NCBI GenBank assembly: GCA_934645125.1
Contig: CAKUDT010000064.1
Coordinates: forward strand, 1 to 7,450
Length of the DNA: 7,450 nt
Direction: 5' to 3'
Source of the DNA: an uncultured Eggerthellaceae bacterium
Lineage (GTDB): Bacteria > Actinomycetota > Coriobacteriia > Coriobacteriales > Eggerthellaceae
Each line of letters opens with the position of its first letter. Position 1 is the first letter of the stretch. The notes below the pieces were generated by a model. The model did not search any database, had not been told where the DNA came from, and saw only the letters and a list, made by a program, of their open reading frames with translations. Of this stretch, positions 1 to 6,104 are shown in pieces. The position numbers and the translations under genes were made by a program.

Positions 1-343
1 ACAACACGGTTGCCGTGGCCGCGTGCAAGGGACTCCAGAAATAATACCCTGTTGCGTAATATCCGAAAAACGGAAGGACCGACCCCGAAACCATCATCCC
101 GGAGACAACGCATACAGCAAGCGTCACAAGCATTACCGCATCAACAACCAAACGCAGAACGCTACGAGCCGCCTTCGCCGTGATGAGCGCACGCTTTCCT
201 GCATGCGCCAACAACGCAACAGCCAAAACAATTCCCAGCCATTCGTGCACAGGAACACCCGTTACACCTGGTAGTTCGCACGCGATGAACAAAACAGCAA
301 GCACAGCATCGGCAACGAGTATGGTCTTAGCGGTTTTCATCAT
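1..343 (-). CDS. DUF4405-like cytochrome-b-type membrane protein, partial (C-terminus beyond left edge)
   Basis: This reading frame is open from an ATG-ATG pair at 343/340 to the window edge, giving 114 codons with no stop; the C-terminus is missing. I see hydrophobic helices at about residues 7-23, 32-49 and 62-84, and the start of another near 104. Histidines that could bind heme sit at His33 (VHEW), His47 (LLAHAGKR) and His107 (SPLHAAT). The helix-His pattern and the SGMMVSG segment resemble DUF4405 proteins, a cytochrome-b561/flavocytochrome-like membrane family, recognised from memory. The likely role is a heme b membrane subunit moving electrons between the quinone pool and an outer partner. 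It starts inside the end of the preceding gene (overlap 14-17 bp), which implies translational coupling. A GGGAAGG Shine-Dalgarno stretch precedes it by 5 nt (first ATG) or 8 nt (second), so the exact start is uncertain. The substrate and partner are not known. Confidence 0.8.
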   Translation of the reverse strand, partial: MMKTAKTILVADAVLAVLFIACELPGVTGVPVHEWLGIVLAVALLAHAGKRALITAKAARSVLRLVVDAVMLVTLAVCVVSGMMVSGSVLPFFGYYATGYYFWSPLHAATATVL

Positions 344-737
344 CGCCGCCTTCCCTTGCCAAGCCAGTACTGCTCTTCGGCCCTTTGAACGCGCCCATCA
401 TAAATAGCAGTACAATCACGAACACCACGGGCGTCAAAATCCACAACACAAGCGATGTTGAGCTGGCCTGATGATAACGGTTTTGCAGCGTTTCCCATGC
501 ATGGCACGACGTTGACGCGCAACCCACTTCGGGGCAAATCATTTCATGGACGCCGTCGGGTTCGGGAACAGCATCGTAGCCGTGGCACGATTCCGACACG
601 CATCCCACCACAGGACACGGCGATTCCGGCTCAATGCGATGAACACCCGAATCGCTCTCGAACGCCGCACCCAACAGCACCGCGCACGTAGCCACCACGG
701 CGAAAAAAGCCGTAACAGCAGCAATACCTTTCGCCAT
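327..737 (-). CDS. small two-helix membrane protein with duplicated CPxVGCxSxSCH motif (candidate CX4CH diheme cytochrome)
   Basis: This gene encodes 136 aa. The ATG at 737 is chosen because GGAG lies 7 nt upstream. The frame stays open further upstream to 977, but that part has no ribosome site and looks non-coding. An N-terminal hydrophobic helix (residues 4-25) may be an uncleaved signal anchor, and a second helix spans about 95-117 before a charged tail. Between them is a loop of about 65 residues with two repeats: Cys41, Cys46, Cys51-His52 and Cys68, Cys73, Cys78-His79, each reading CPxVGCxSxSCH, 27 residues apart. Cys46-His52 and Cys73-His79 fit CX4CH, a spacing known for some heme c sites in cytochrome c3-type proteins. 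A diheme c-type cytochrome is therefore my inference; an Fe-S or other metal site using the extra Cys41/Cys68 is an alternative. It overlaps the downstream DUF4405-like gene, so the two probably work together. I do not recognise a named family. Confidence 0.85.
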   Translation of the reverse strand: MAKGIAAVTAFFAVVATCAVLLGAAFESDSGVHRIEPESPCPVVGCVSESCHGYDAVPEPDGVHEMICPEVGCASTSCHAWETLQNRYHQASSTSLVLWILTPVVFVIVLLFMMGAFKGPKSSTGLAREGGDDENR

Positions 738-941
738 GGTTTGTCTCCTTTCGTCTCTAGAGAGGCCGTTTACCTGCGAAAACGCAAACGAACTCTCAAC
801 AAACGAACGGTAAACGTTCCTGGCGTCACCCCAGCTCAGCACTGAACCGCCGCGCACCCGAACGCCCGACGCCTTCCCCGTACGCAGCAGCGAGCCACAC
901 GCGTACGCTACTGCCCCAGCGCCTTCCCCAGCCTCGCCACG
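738..941 (-). other. intergenic control region upstream of the small cytochrome-like gene
   Basis: This gap lies between the terminator of the molybdoenzyme operon and the small membrane gene, and probably holds that gene's promoter. I see no convincing -35/-10 pair. It does contain an 8-bp perfect inverted repeat, CGTTTACC (767-774) and GGTAAACG (809-816). Inside it are two direct copies of CAAACGAAC (785-793 and 800-808), 15 bp apart. A 10-bp palindrome TCTCTAGAGA (754-763) lies just upstream of the ribosome site. Together these could be operators or a leader hairpin, but the repeats are short and unproven. Confidence 0.35.
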
Positions 942-977
942 CAAACAATGGGCCCGCCCCAAACGAAGCGAGCCCAT
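942..977 (-). terminator. intrinsic terminator of the molybdoenzyme operon
   Basis: On the minus strand, starting 15 nt after the stop codon of the NrfD-type gene, the RNA can form a 13-bp hairpin. Its outer six pairs are ATGGGC/GCCCAT (972-977 with 948-953). The stem continues inward with TCGCTTC against GGGGCGG (three G-U pairs) and a 4-nt GTTT loop. A short U-containing tail (TGTTTG) follows. The tail is weaker than a classic T-run, but position and stem support termination here. Confidence 0.65.
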
Positions 978-992
978 CGCGAGAAAAGAGGC

Positions 993-2204
993 CTAGTGAG
1001 ATTCAGTCGTAGGCTTCAAGGGAAGGTACTTCAGGCCCAGCAGCAGAAGCAACGCGCCCAGGCCAATCACGCCCAGCACAACGCCGAACTCAAGCGGCGT
1101 GGGGCCGTAGACCAGACCATCGTAGACGCCAGCCCAGCCATTTGCGCTGTTCGTGGCAGTCAATGCCGTTACGGGGCTTGCGAAATCCAGGTTATGCAGC
1201 TGGAAGCCGCCGTCCAACAGCTGGAAGCGCTTGCAGAAGATAGCCACAATTGCCAGCGCAGATGCGCCAACCAGCAAACCATTCTTGCGCGCGGTGGGTA
1301 CGAAGCACACCACGGCAGCAACAATCGTGCAAATGATTTCCGCCCAGAAGAACGGAGCCAACGGACCGCTGACCAGCATAGATACAACCTCGGCACCCGA
1401 ACCACCCGGGAAACCGGCCGTCAGCAAGTCGCAACCAAAGAAGTACAGGTCAACCATGCAGAAGGCGCCCAGCATCTTCGCCAGCTTCACAACGTAGCGC
1501 TGATCCAGATCCATGTAGCCCACCTTGCGCAGCGCAATGACCACAATCATGACCAACGCGGTGCCGCACACCAGGGCCGACGACACAAACCACGGCGCCA
1601 GAAGCGCAGTGTGCCAGAACTCATGCGATGCCTGCAGGCCAAAGATCCATGCGGTAACGGAGTGCACCAACACGGCAACAACCAGGGCAATCACGCTGAT
1701 CACGCGCAGGGTGGTGGACTTGACCAGGCCCTTCTCTTCGCGCAGTGTTGCCCACAGGTACACGCAGGACAGAATCAGGTACGTAGCCAGCACAATGATG
1801 TCCCACATCAGCGGCGAGGTCAGGTTCGAATACAGGAACAGCTCCCAAACACGAAGGGGCTGGCCCAGGTCAACCACGACAAAGCCGATAGCCATCACGG
1901 TAGCGCAAATGGAGGTCCACACGGCCACCTTCGAGATGCCGCCGAAGCCTTCCATACCGAAAGCGCGCGGAATGGAGCTGATGATCAGGCCGCCGGCAGA
2001 CAAACCAACCAGGAACATGAACATGGTAATGTACAGGCCCCACGAGTCAAGGTTGCGCATGCCAGTGTTCACCATGCCGCTGACCAGCTGAAACACCCAC
2101 AAACCAATGCCAAGAACGGTAACAACAGCCGCCACGGCAATGGCGATGTTCATCGTTTTACCCCCGAATTGAGCGGTCGAGGACTTCTTAGTCTCTTCAG
2201 ACAT
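993..2204 (-). CDS. NrfD/PsrC-type integral membrane subunit of molybdoenzyme complex
   Basis: This 403-aa protein has about ten hydrophobic helices (roughly residues 18-41, 55-77, 93-112, 132-152, 167-189, 200-225, 242-263, 281-302, 308-325, 373-394), the usual size for NrfD/PsrC proteins. NrfD-like hallmarks are GLSAGG (68-72 region), VWELFLYSNLTSPLMWD (119-135) and HSVTAWIFG followed by WHTALLAPWFVSSAL (181-211). In this family the subunit anchors the complex and exchanges electrons with membrane quinones; it has no heme of its own. The ATG at 2204 has GGAG 8 nt upstream. It is the last gene of the operon, 19 nt after the ferredoxin subunit, so electrons would pass quinol -> this protein -> ferredoxin subunit -> molybdenum site. 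It is NrfD-type rather than E. coli DmsC-type, judged from motifs. Proton-pumping ability cannot be inferred. Confidence 0.95.
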   Translation of the reverse strand: MSEETKKSSTAQFGGKTMNIAIAVAAVVTVLGIGLWVFQLVSGMVNTGMRNLDSWGLYITMFMFLVGLSAGGLIISSIPRAFGMEGFGGISKVAVWTSICATVMAIGFVVVDLGQPLRVWELFLYSNLTSPLMWDIIVLATYLILSCVYLWATLREEKGLVKSTTLRVISVIALVVAVLVHSVTAWIFGLQASHEFWHTALLAPWFVSSALVCGTALVMIVVIALRKVGYMDLDQRYVVKLAKMLGAFCMVDLYFFGCDLLTAGFPGGSGAEVVSMLVSGPLAPFFWAEIICTIVAAVVCFVPTARKNGLLVGASALAIVAIFCKRFQLLDGGFQLHNLDFASPVTALTATNSANGWAGVYDGLVYGPTPLEFGVVLGVIGLGALLLLLGLKYLPLKPTTESH

Positions 2205-2223
2205 TTTTCTATCTCCTTTCCGC

Positions 2224-2847
2224 CTATACCAGGTAGTAAACGTTCGGCTGCGTGCCGCGCTCGGTCAAAAGCTGCTCGTACGGACGGCTTGCAATGATCT
2301 GGGAAATCTCGGAATCCGGATCGTCCAGATCGCCCCAATGACGAGCGCGCGCCGGGCACAGGTCCATGCAAGCAGGCGTTTCGCCCTTGCTAGTACGCTG
2401 ATAGCAGAACGTGCACTTCTCCACCGTGTGCTTCTGATGCTTCGGAGCATCGGCGTCGCCAATTGCGAAGCCCATCTGGTTCTTCGGTTCCTGCCAGTTG
2501 AAGGAACGCACGCCCGTGTAGGGGCAAGCGGCCATGCACATGCGGCAGCCAATGCAGCGGTCGTAGTCCTGACGTACAATGCCCGTCTCGGGGTCCTTGT
2601 ACGTTGCGCCCACGGGGCACGCCTTCACGCAGGCAGGGTTTTCGCAATGCTGGCAACCCACCGTATAGTAGCGCATGCTCAAGTTGGGGAAGGTGCCAGT
2701 GGGCGTATCAACTTCATCGCCGCCCCTGGTCAGAGCACGTGTCCAGAAAATGTCATCCGGCACGTTATTTGCCATTTTGCAGGCAGTCGTGCAAGCGTTG
2801 CAGCCTACGCAGCGCTTGGTGTCAATCGCCATACCATAGCGAGCCAT
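2224..2847 (-). CDS. DmsB-like ferredoxin subunit with four [4Fe-4S] clusters
   Basis: This 207-aa protein carries sixteen cysteines in the four-cluster pattern of DmsB/PsrB/NrfC-type subunits: Cys13-16-19-23, Cys65-68-73-77, Cys98-101-104-108 and Cys145-148-160-164. CVGCNACTTAC opens the first group and CIGCRMCMAACPY the third. The family relays electrons between the membrane subunit and the catalytic subunit at the outer membrane face. It has no signal peptide, as expected if it is exported together with its Tat-tagged partner (family knowledge). The ATG at 2847 overlaps the stop of the catalytic gene by one base (TAATG). A GGGGG ribosome site lies 6 nt upstream inside that gene, so translation is likely coupled. 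All cluster ligands are present, with no sign of degeneration. Confidence 0.96.
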   Translation of the reverse strand: MARYGMAIDTKRCVGCNACTTACKMANNVPDDIFWTRALTRGGDEVDTPTGTFPNLSMRYYTVGCQHCENPACVKACPVGATYKDPETGIVRQDYDRCIGCRMCMAACPYTGVRSFNWQEPKNQMGFAIGDADAPKHQKHTVEKCTFCYQRTSKGETPACMDLCPARARHWGDLDDPDSEISQIIASRPYEQLLTERGTQPNVYYLV

Positions 2848-5324
2848 TATTTACCCCCTTTGTACTTCTCGACCTCGCACAGGAAGTCGTAGAAAGCGCT
2901 GTTGTCGCAGAAATCGTTCATATAGATGTTCGTCAGGTCCTGAGCGTGACCCTCGATGAACTGTTCCTCCTGGAAGCCATGGGGAATAGAGATAACGCCC
3001 GGCTTGATTCCTTCGGTGACCAGGGCCTTCAGTACAACGTAGCCGTGATCGTTGTAAGCGCGCACCACGTCGCCCTGCTTAATACCACGCGCGGCAGCGT
3101 CGCTGGCGTTGATCTTGATCTGTGGTTCGGGCTCAAGCTCGCGCATCATGGGAGTGTAAGCAAGCTGAGAATGAACGTGGTACTTGTGATGCTGGCTGCA
3201 GCCCATCAGGGGATACTTCTCGCGCATCGGGTTTTCCCAGTAAGCTTCGTGCGCCGGTTCGTAATAGGGGCGCTTCTCGTAGTCGGCGATTTTCTGGCCA
3301 ACGTAGCCGCGCGGCGTGGGCTTTTCCAGGTAGAACTTCACGCGCGCCGTTTCTGCGGAACCCGTTGCGGCAACCGGAGCCGTAGAGGTGTACAGCGGCG
3401 TGCGCACCATGGAATCTTTCTGGAAGCGGTCGTAATTGATGCCGAACTTCTCGTTCAGGCCGTTTGCGTCTTTGAGCACGGCGTCGATGAGTTCCTTGTT
3501 CGATGCACCATTGCCGTAGATGGCGCCCATACCCAGCGTTTCGGCGATAGAGCGCATGATTTCCAGGTCGGTCTTGCATTCGAACGCAGGCTCCACGGCC
3601 TTCTGCTGGAACATAAGGTAAGGCGTGGGACAACCGCTGTCGTAATCTTCCGTTTCAAAGATGTGCGGAACGGGAAGCACCAGGTCAGCATACTTGGCGG
3701 TGTCGGTCATGTTGACGTCGGCGCACACCACGTAGGGGACCTTCTTCACGGCTTCAATAAGCTCTTGACGGCCCGATTCGCAGCACAGCATGTTGCCGTT
3801 GCAGCACCACAGAACCTGAATATCGCATTCTTTTCCGCCCCAGCTCTTCTTCTCCAGGATTTCCGGAAGATGCGTGCCGGTGGTGTTAACGCCCAGCTTG
3901 CCCATGAAGAAGGCGGCGTTGTTGATCAGCGAGTTGAACGGCGAGGTGTTACCGCAGATAGCGCCGCCGGGAACGCCGTAGTTGCCCGTCTGGCAAGCGA
4001 TAAGCGCCAGGTTCTTGAAGTTGTGATGCGAGTTCACGTGATGACCGAAGCCCTGGAACGTCATAACAAAGCTGGGGCCATCGGCGTACATCTGTGCAAG
4101 CTTGATAATGTCCTCTTCGGGAATGTCGCAGATTTCAGCAGCCTTGGCAACGGTGTATTCCTTGATGTTGTCCAGGCAAACCTGATAGCAGGTCTTCACT
4201 TTCCTGCCGTCGGACAAAGTGTATTCGCCCAGGATAGCGGGCTTTTCTGCCTGCTCCAGCGGAGCCTGCGCGCCGGTAGCTTCGTCCCAAACCACAATGG
4301 GGTCAATCACGGTAGGCATGCCGTATGCGTTCAGCGGGCCTTCCTTGGCAGCCTGGCCATACGCGCTCATGCGAACGTACGTGCCGTCTTCGCCCACCAG
4401 GAACGGAGCAACGGTAAGCGTGCGCATGTATTCTTCGTTGTACAGATTGTTCTCGTGGATGTAGTTCGCCATGGCCAGCATCAAAGCGCCGTCCGTACCA
4501 GGACGAATGGGCACATACATGTCGGAATGTGCCGCAGAAGCCGTGTACTGCGGATCAATGGTGATCAGCTTGGCGCCTTTTTCGCGTGCCTGGCACACGA
4601 ACTGCCATGCGTGAATGTAAGCCTCGGCAGGGTTGCCGCCCCACGAGAAGATGTATTTCGAGTTCACCGCGTCAGCGAAGCTGTTGCCCGTGTTGCCCAG
4701 CGCAATCATCTGCTCGTAAATCTGGGCGTAGTCGGCGCTTGCACCCAGAACGGTGCCGCCAATAGCGGTCAGGAAACGGCCGTATGCAACGGACATATAA
4801 CCAGCTTGAGCGCCATTCAAAACACCGTAAGATGCATAAGACGACCACACTGCGAACGACGTGCCGCCATACTGCTTGATTGCTGCGCCAATCTTGCCGC
4901 TCACTTCGGCAATGGCTTCATCCCAGCTAATGCGCTCCCACTGGCCAGCACCACGCTCGGTGCCTTCCACGCGACGCATGGGGTACTTCAAACGATCCGG
5001 ATCGTACAAACGCTGGGGCTGCGTGTAACCTTTCACGCAGATACGACGCCACTGAGCGTCGGCCTCGGGGTACTGCGCCGCCGCAACTTTGACGACCTTG
5101 CCTTCGCGCACCGTAACGTCCATGTGGCATTTGCTTCCGCAGTTGCCGCGGCAACCGCTGTGGAATACCGATTCCTCGGCGGCAAGCTCTCCAGCCTCAG
5201 CAACGGGAGCCAACGTGCCTGTAACCGCAGTTCCAGCTACCGCAGCCACGCCTGCAACTGCAGCAGTGGTCTTGAGAAAGCTTCTGCGAGTAAGCCCAGC
5301 TGTCGAGCCATTCATTCCCGACAT
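2847..5324 (-). CDS. Tat-exported DmsA-like molybdopterin oxidoreductase, catalytic subunit
   Basis: This 825-aa protein belongs to the DMSO reductase superfamily (bis-MGD). A Tat signal is clear: LTRRSFLK (residues 11-18), then a hydrophobic stretch and a likely cleavage after Ala44 (AEA). The N-terminal [4Fe-4S] site is Cys58, Cys62, Cys66 and Cys96, with DmsA-style CRGNCGSKC spacing. DRLKYPMRRV and WERISWDEA follow, then the cofactor-binding stretches WGGNPAEA (228-235) and IRPGTDGA. The C-terminal molybdopterin-dinucleotide domain includes PGVISIPHGF. The Mo-ligand region reads GASADYAQIY (194-203), without the usual DY-Ser. The ATG at 5324 is chosen because AAGGAGG ends 4 nt upstream. 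The frame remains open to 5489, but that part contains the promoter. ATG 5315 is possible. Electrons come through the ferredoxin and NrfD-type partners encoded next. The substrate is unknown: Coriobacteriia carry many paralogues acting on S-/N-oxides, oxyanions or catechols, and none can be chosen here. Confidence 0.95.
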   Translation of the reverse strand: MSGMNGSTAGLTRRSFLKTTAAVAGVAAVAGTAVTGTLAPVAEAGELAAEESVFHSGCRGNCGSKCHMDVTVREGKVVKVAAAQYPEADAQWRRICVKGYTQPQRLYDPDRLKYPMRRVEGTERGAGQWERISWDEAIAEVSGKIGAAIKQYGGTSFAVWSSYASYGVLNGAQAGYMSVAYGRFLTAIGGTVLGASADYAQIYEQMIALGNTGNSFADAVNSKYIFSWGGNPAEAYIHAWQFVCQAREKGAKLITIDPQYTASAAHSDMYVPIRPGTDGALMLAMANYIHENNLYNEEYMRTLTVAPFLVGEDGTYVRMSAYGQAAKEGPLNAYGMPTVIDPIVVWDEATGAQAPLEQAEKPAILGEYTLSDGRKVKTCYQVCLDNIKEYTVAKAAEICDIPEEDIIKLAQMYADGPSFVMTFQGFGHHVNSHHNFKNLALIACQTGNYGVPGGAICGNTSPFNSLINNAAFFMGKLGVNTTGTHLPEILEKKSWGGKECDIQVLWCCNGNMLCCESGRQELIEAVKKVPYVVCADVNMTDTAKYADLVLPVPHIFETEDYDSGCPTPYLMFQQKAVEPAFECKTDLEIMRSIAETLGMGAIYGNGASNKELIDAVLKDANGLNEKFGINYDRFQKDSMVRTPLYTSTAPVAATGSAETARVKFYLEKPTPRGYVGQKIADYEKRPYYEPAHEAYWENPMREKYPLMGCSQHHKYHVHSQLAYTPMMRELEPEPQIKINASDAAARGIKQGDVVRAYNDHGYVVLKALVTEGIKPGVISIPHGFQEEQFIEGHAQDLTNIYMNDFCDNSAFYDFLCEVEKYKGGK

Positions 5325-5454
5325 CTCTCCTCCTTCAAAGATATGGGGCTTTTCTCGCGTTTTACTGCGGGCGCGCTTGATCGCGAATTCAAGCAAGCCG
5401 CTGCGCAGGGAAGCCCCTCTTTCCTCCATTACAGAATCGGCCTGATTCTTCTCG
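5325..5454 (-). promoter_or_regulatory. long 5' leader of the molybdoenzyme operon with inverted repeats
   Basis: The putative untranslated leader contains GAATC-GGCCT-GATTC (5434-5448), a 5-bp inverted repeat with a 5-nt loop. It also holds the pair GGGGCTT (5345-5351) and AAGCCCC (5411-5417), which could close a long-range stem of 7 bp about 10 nt upstream of the ribosome site AAGGAGG (5335-5329). I recognise no riboswitch class, including no clear molybdenum-cofactor motif. The structures may influence translation or may be chance. Confidence 0.25.
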
Positions 5455-5460
5455 AGCGTC

Positions 5461-5489
5461 ATATTATCGCAATGCTCTGCGACTTTCAA
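5461..5489 (-). promoter_or_regulatory. sigma70-like promoter of the molybdoenzyme operon
   Basis: On the minus strand, TTGAAA (5489-5484, five of six matches to -35) is followed after 17 nt by TAATAT (5466-5461). An overlapping alternative is the extended -10 TGC-GATAAT (5471-5463), with a 15-nt spacer. Transcription would begin near 5454, giving a leader of about 130 nt before the ATG at 5324. Position and match support it; the start site is not proven. Confidence 0.5.
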
Positions 5490-6048
5490 GCACTAAAGAT
5501 GACATTCTGCAGGTGATTGTGGGAGATTGCACAAAGATTAAGCGACAACGCGGGATTTCGAGCAGTACTGAGCGCGGCCTCAAAGGAATTCGCACGGCAT
5601 GCGTGAAAAAGCGGCGGCAAGGGGATGAGCCGACGTACGACGCTTTGGATAAGTTGAGCGAGGCGCAAGCCCAAAGAAGCATTATCCAAGCGGAGTCCGT
5701 TCGGCGAATCCCTTGCCGCAGCTGCGAGCAGGCGGCTGAATTCATGTTGTTGAATTTTGGGGCCGAAATTCGAAGTTGTGATAGGTTGGAAGTAGGTCTC
5801 AGTCATGATGTTTGCTCAACTGTACAATTAATCTCAACAGAGCATTGTTCTGAGCTGGTATTTTACAGAACCCGCGTTTCGCAAGCTCGGCACTCAGCAG
5901 AAAAGATGCCCGATTCGCACCCTTGACCTACTTCCAACCTGCATCAACTTCGAATCAGGAAGCACTTTTTCAACAACATGAATCTTGCGCGACGGCAAAC
6001 CGCCGGAAAAACTGAAATTGTTGACAAAAGGTGGGGTAATTTGTCAAC
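5490..6048. other. gene-poor region between the radical SAM gene and the molybdoenzyme operon
   Basis: I find no gene I can support here. The right half (about 5740-6048) is clearly richer in A+T than the neighbouring genes. Two overlapping frames are open: minus 5806-5486 (106 codons from ATG) and plus 5513-5926 (137 codons). Neither has a convincing ribosome site or a recognisable domain, and they overlap one another on opposite strands. The minus frame ends inside the operon promoter. Codons of the minus frame are not obviously abnormal, so a small unknown or decayed gene there cannot be excluded. The region also holds the composite inverted repeat and the 11-bp inverted repeat listed separately. 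Confidence 0.5.
5740..5983. repeat. composite inverted repeat, 59-bp arms with three conserved boxes
   Basis: The arms are 5740-5798 and 5925-5983, separated by 126 bp. Reading the right arm and the reverse complement of the left arm, three blocks are identical: GACCTACTTCCAACCT (16 bp), CAACTTCGAAT (11 bp) and TTCAACAACATGAAT (15 bp). Between them are blocks of exactly equal length in both arms (4 and 13 bp) that are almost entirely different. In total 44 of 59 positions match. In one frame the conserved boxes would encode TYFQP, TSN and QQHE in both copies, with identical codons. The arms point away from each other, with the centre at about 5861. The origin is not clear: decayed duplicated gene starts, paired regulatory sites, or a small mobile-element remnant. 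Confidence 0.85.
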
Positions 6049-6050
6049 AA
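6018..6050. repeat. perfect 11-bp inverted repeat (possible operator)
   Basis: TTGTTGACAAA (6018-6028) and TTTGTCAACAA (6040-6050) are perfect inverted copies with an 11-bp spacer, so the arm centres are 22 bp apart, about two helical turns. The element abuts the radical SAM gene's terminator, sharing its last two A residues. It could be a dimeric regulator's operator or a second hairpin. No target promoter is evident. Confidence 0.7.
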
Positions 6051-6078
6051 AAAAGCCGCTCGTGTGAACGGCTTTTTT
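6049..6078 (-). terminator. intrinsic terminator of the radical SAM gene
   Basis: On the minus strand, 26 nt after the stop codon, GCCGTTC pairs with GAGCGGC (6055-6072, one G-U pair) around a 4-nt ACAC loop. An A-run flanks it on the upstream side and TTTTTT on the downstream side. The plus strand has the mirror arrangement with one mismatch in the stem, so the element might act in both directions but is stronger for the minus strand. Confidence 0.85.
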
Positions 6079-6104
6079 TGATTATTGGGATGTTTTTTTT
6101 GGGG

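Noticed and set aside
738..977. Upstream extension of the small membrane gene to a 216-aa protein
   Set aside because: The added part covers the terminator hairpin of the preceding operon and the repeats, while a good ribosome site marks ATG 737.
948..2297. A 449-codon open frame on the plus strand opposite the NrfD-type gene
   Set aside because: Very rich in Gln, His, Asn and Arg, the reverse reading of hydrophobic membrane-helix codons; no ribosome site or domain.
5325..5489. Start of the molybdopterin gene at 5489 (880 aa)
   Set aside because: It would use the -35 hexamer as its first codons and bury the Tat signal 67 residues inside the protein; ATG 5324 has a strong ribosome site.
2604..5516. 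A 970-codon open frame on the plus strand opposite the molybdopterin gene
   Set aside because: It mirrors the codon use of the real gene, shows no domain, has no ribosome site, and crosses the ferredoxin gene, the catalytic gene and the promoter.
5486..5806. A 106-codon minus-strand frame starting MTETYFQP
   Set aside because: No ribosome site, no recognised domain, and it ends in the operon promoter. Its first codons form part of the inverted repeat, so it is kept only as a possible gene relic.
794..5839. The 8-mer TCTCAACA found in both control regions (794-801 and 5832-5839)
   Set aside because: A shared 8-mer is expected many times by chance in 7.4 kb, so it is not evidence of a common operator.
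5513..5926. A 137-codon plus-strand frame
   Set aside because: It overlaps the opposite frame and the repeat, starts inside the operon promoter zone and resembles no protein family I know.
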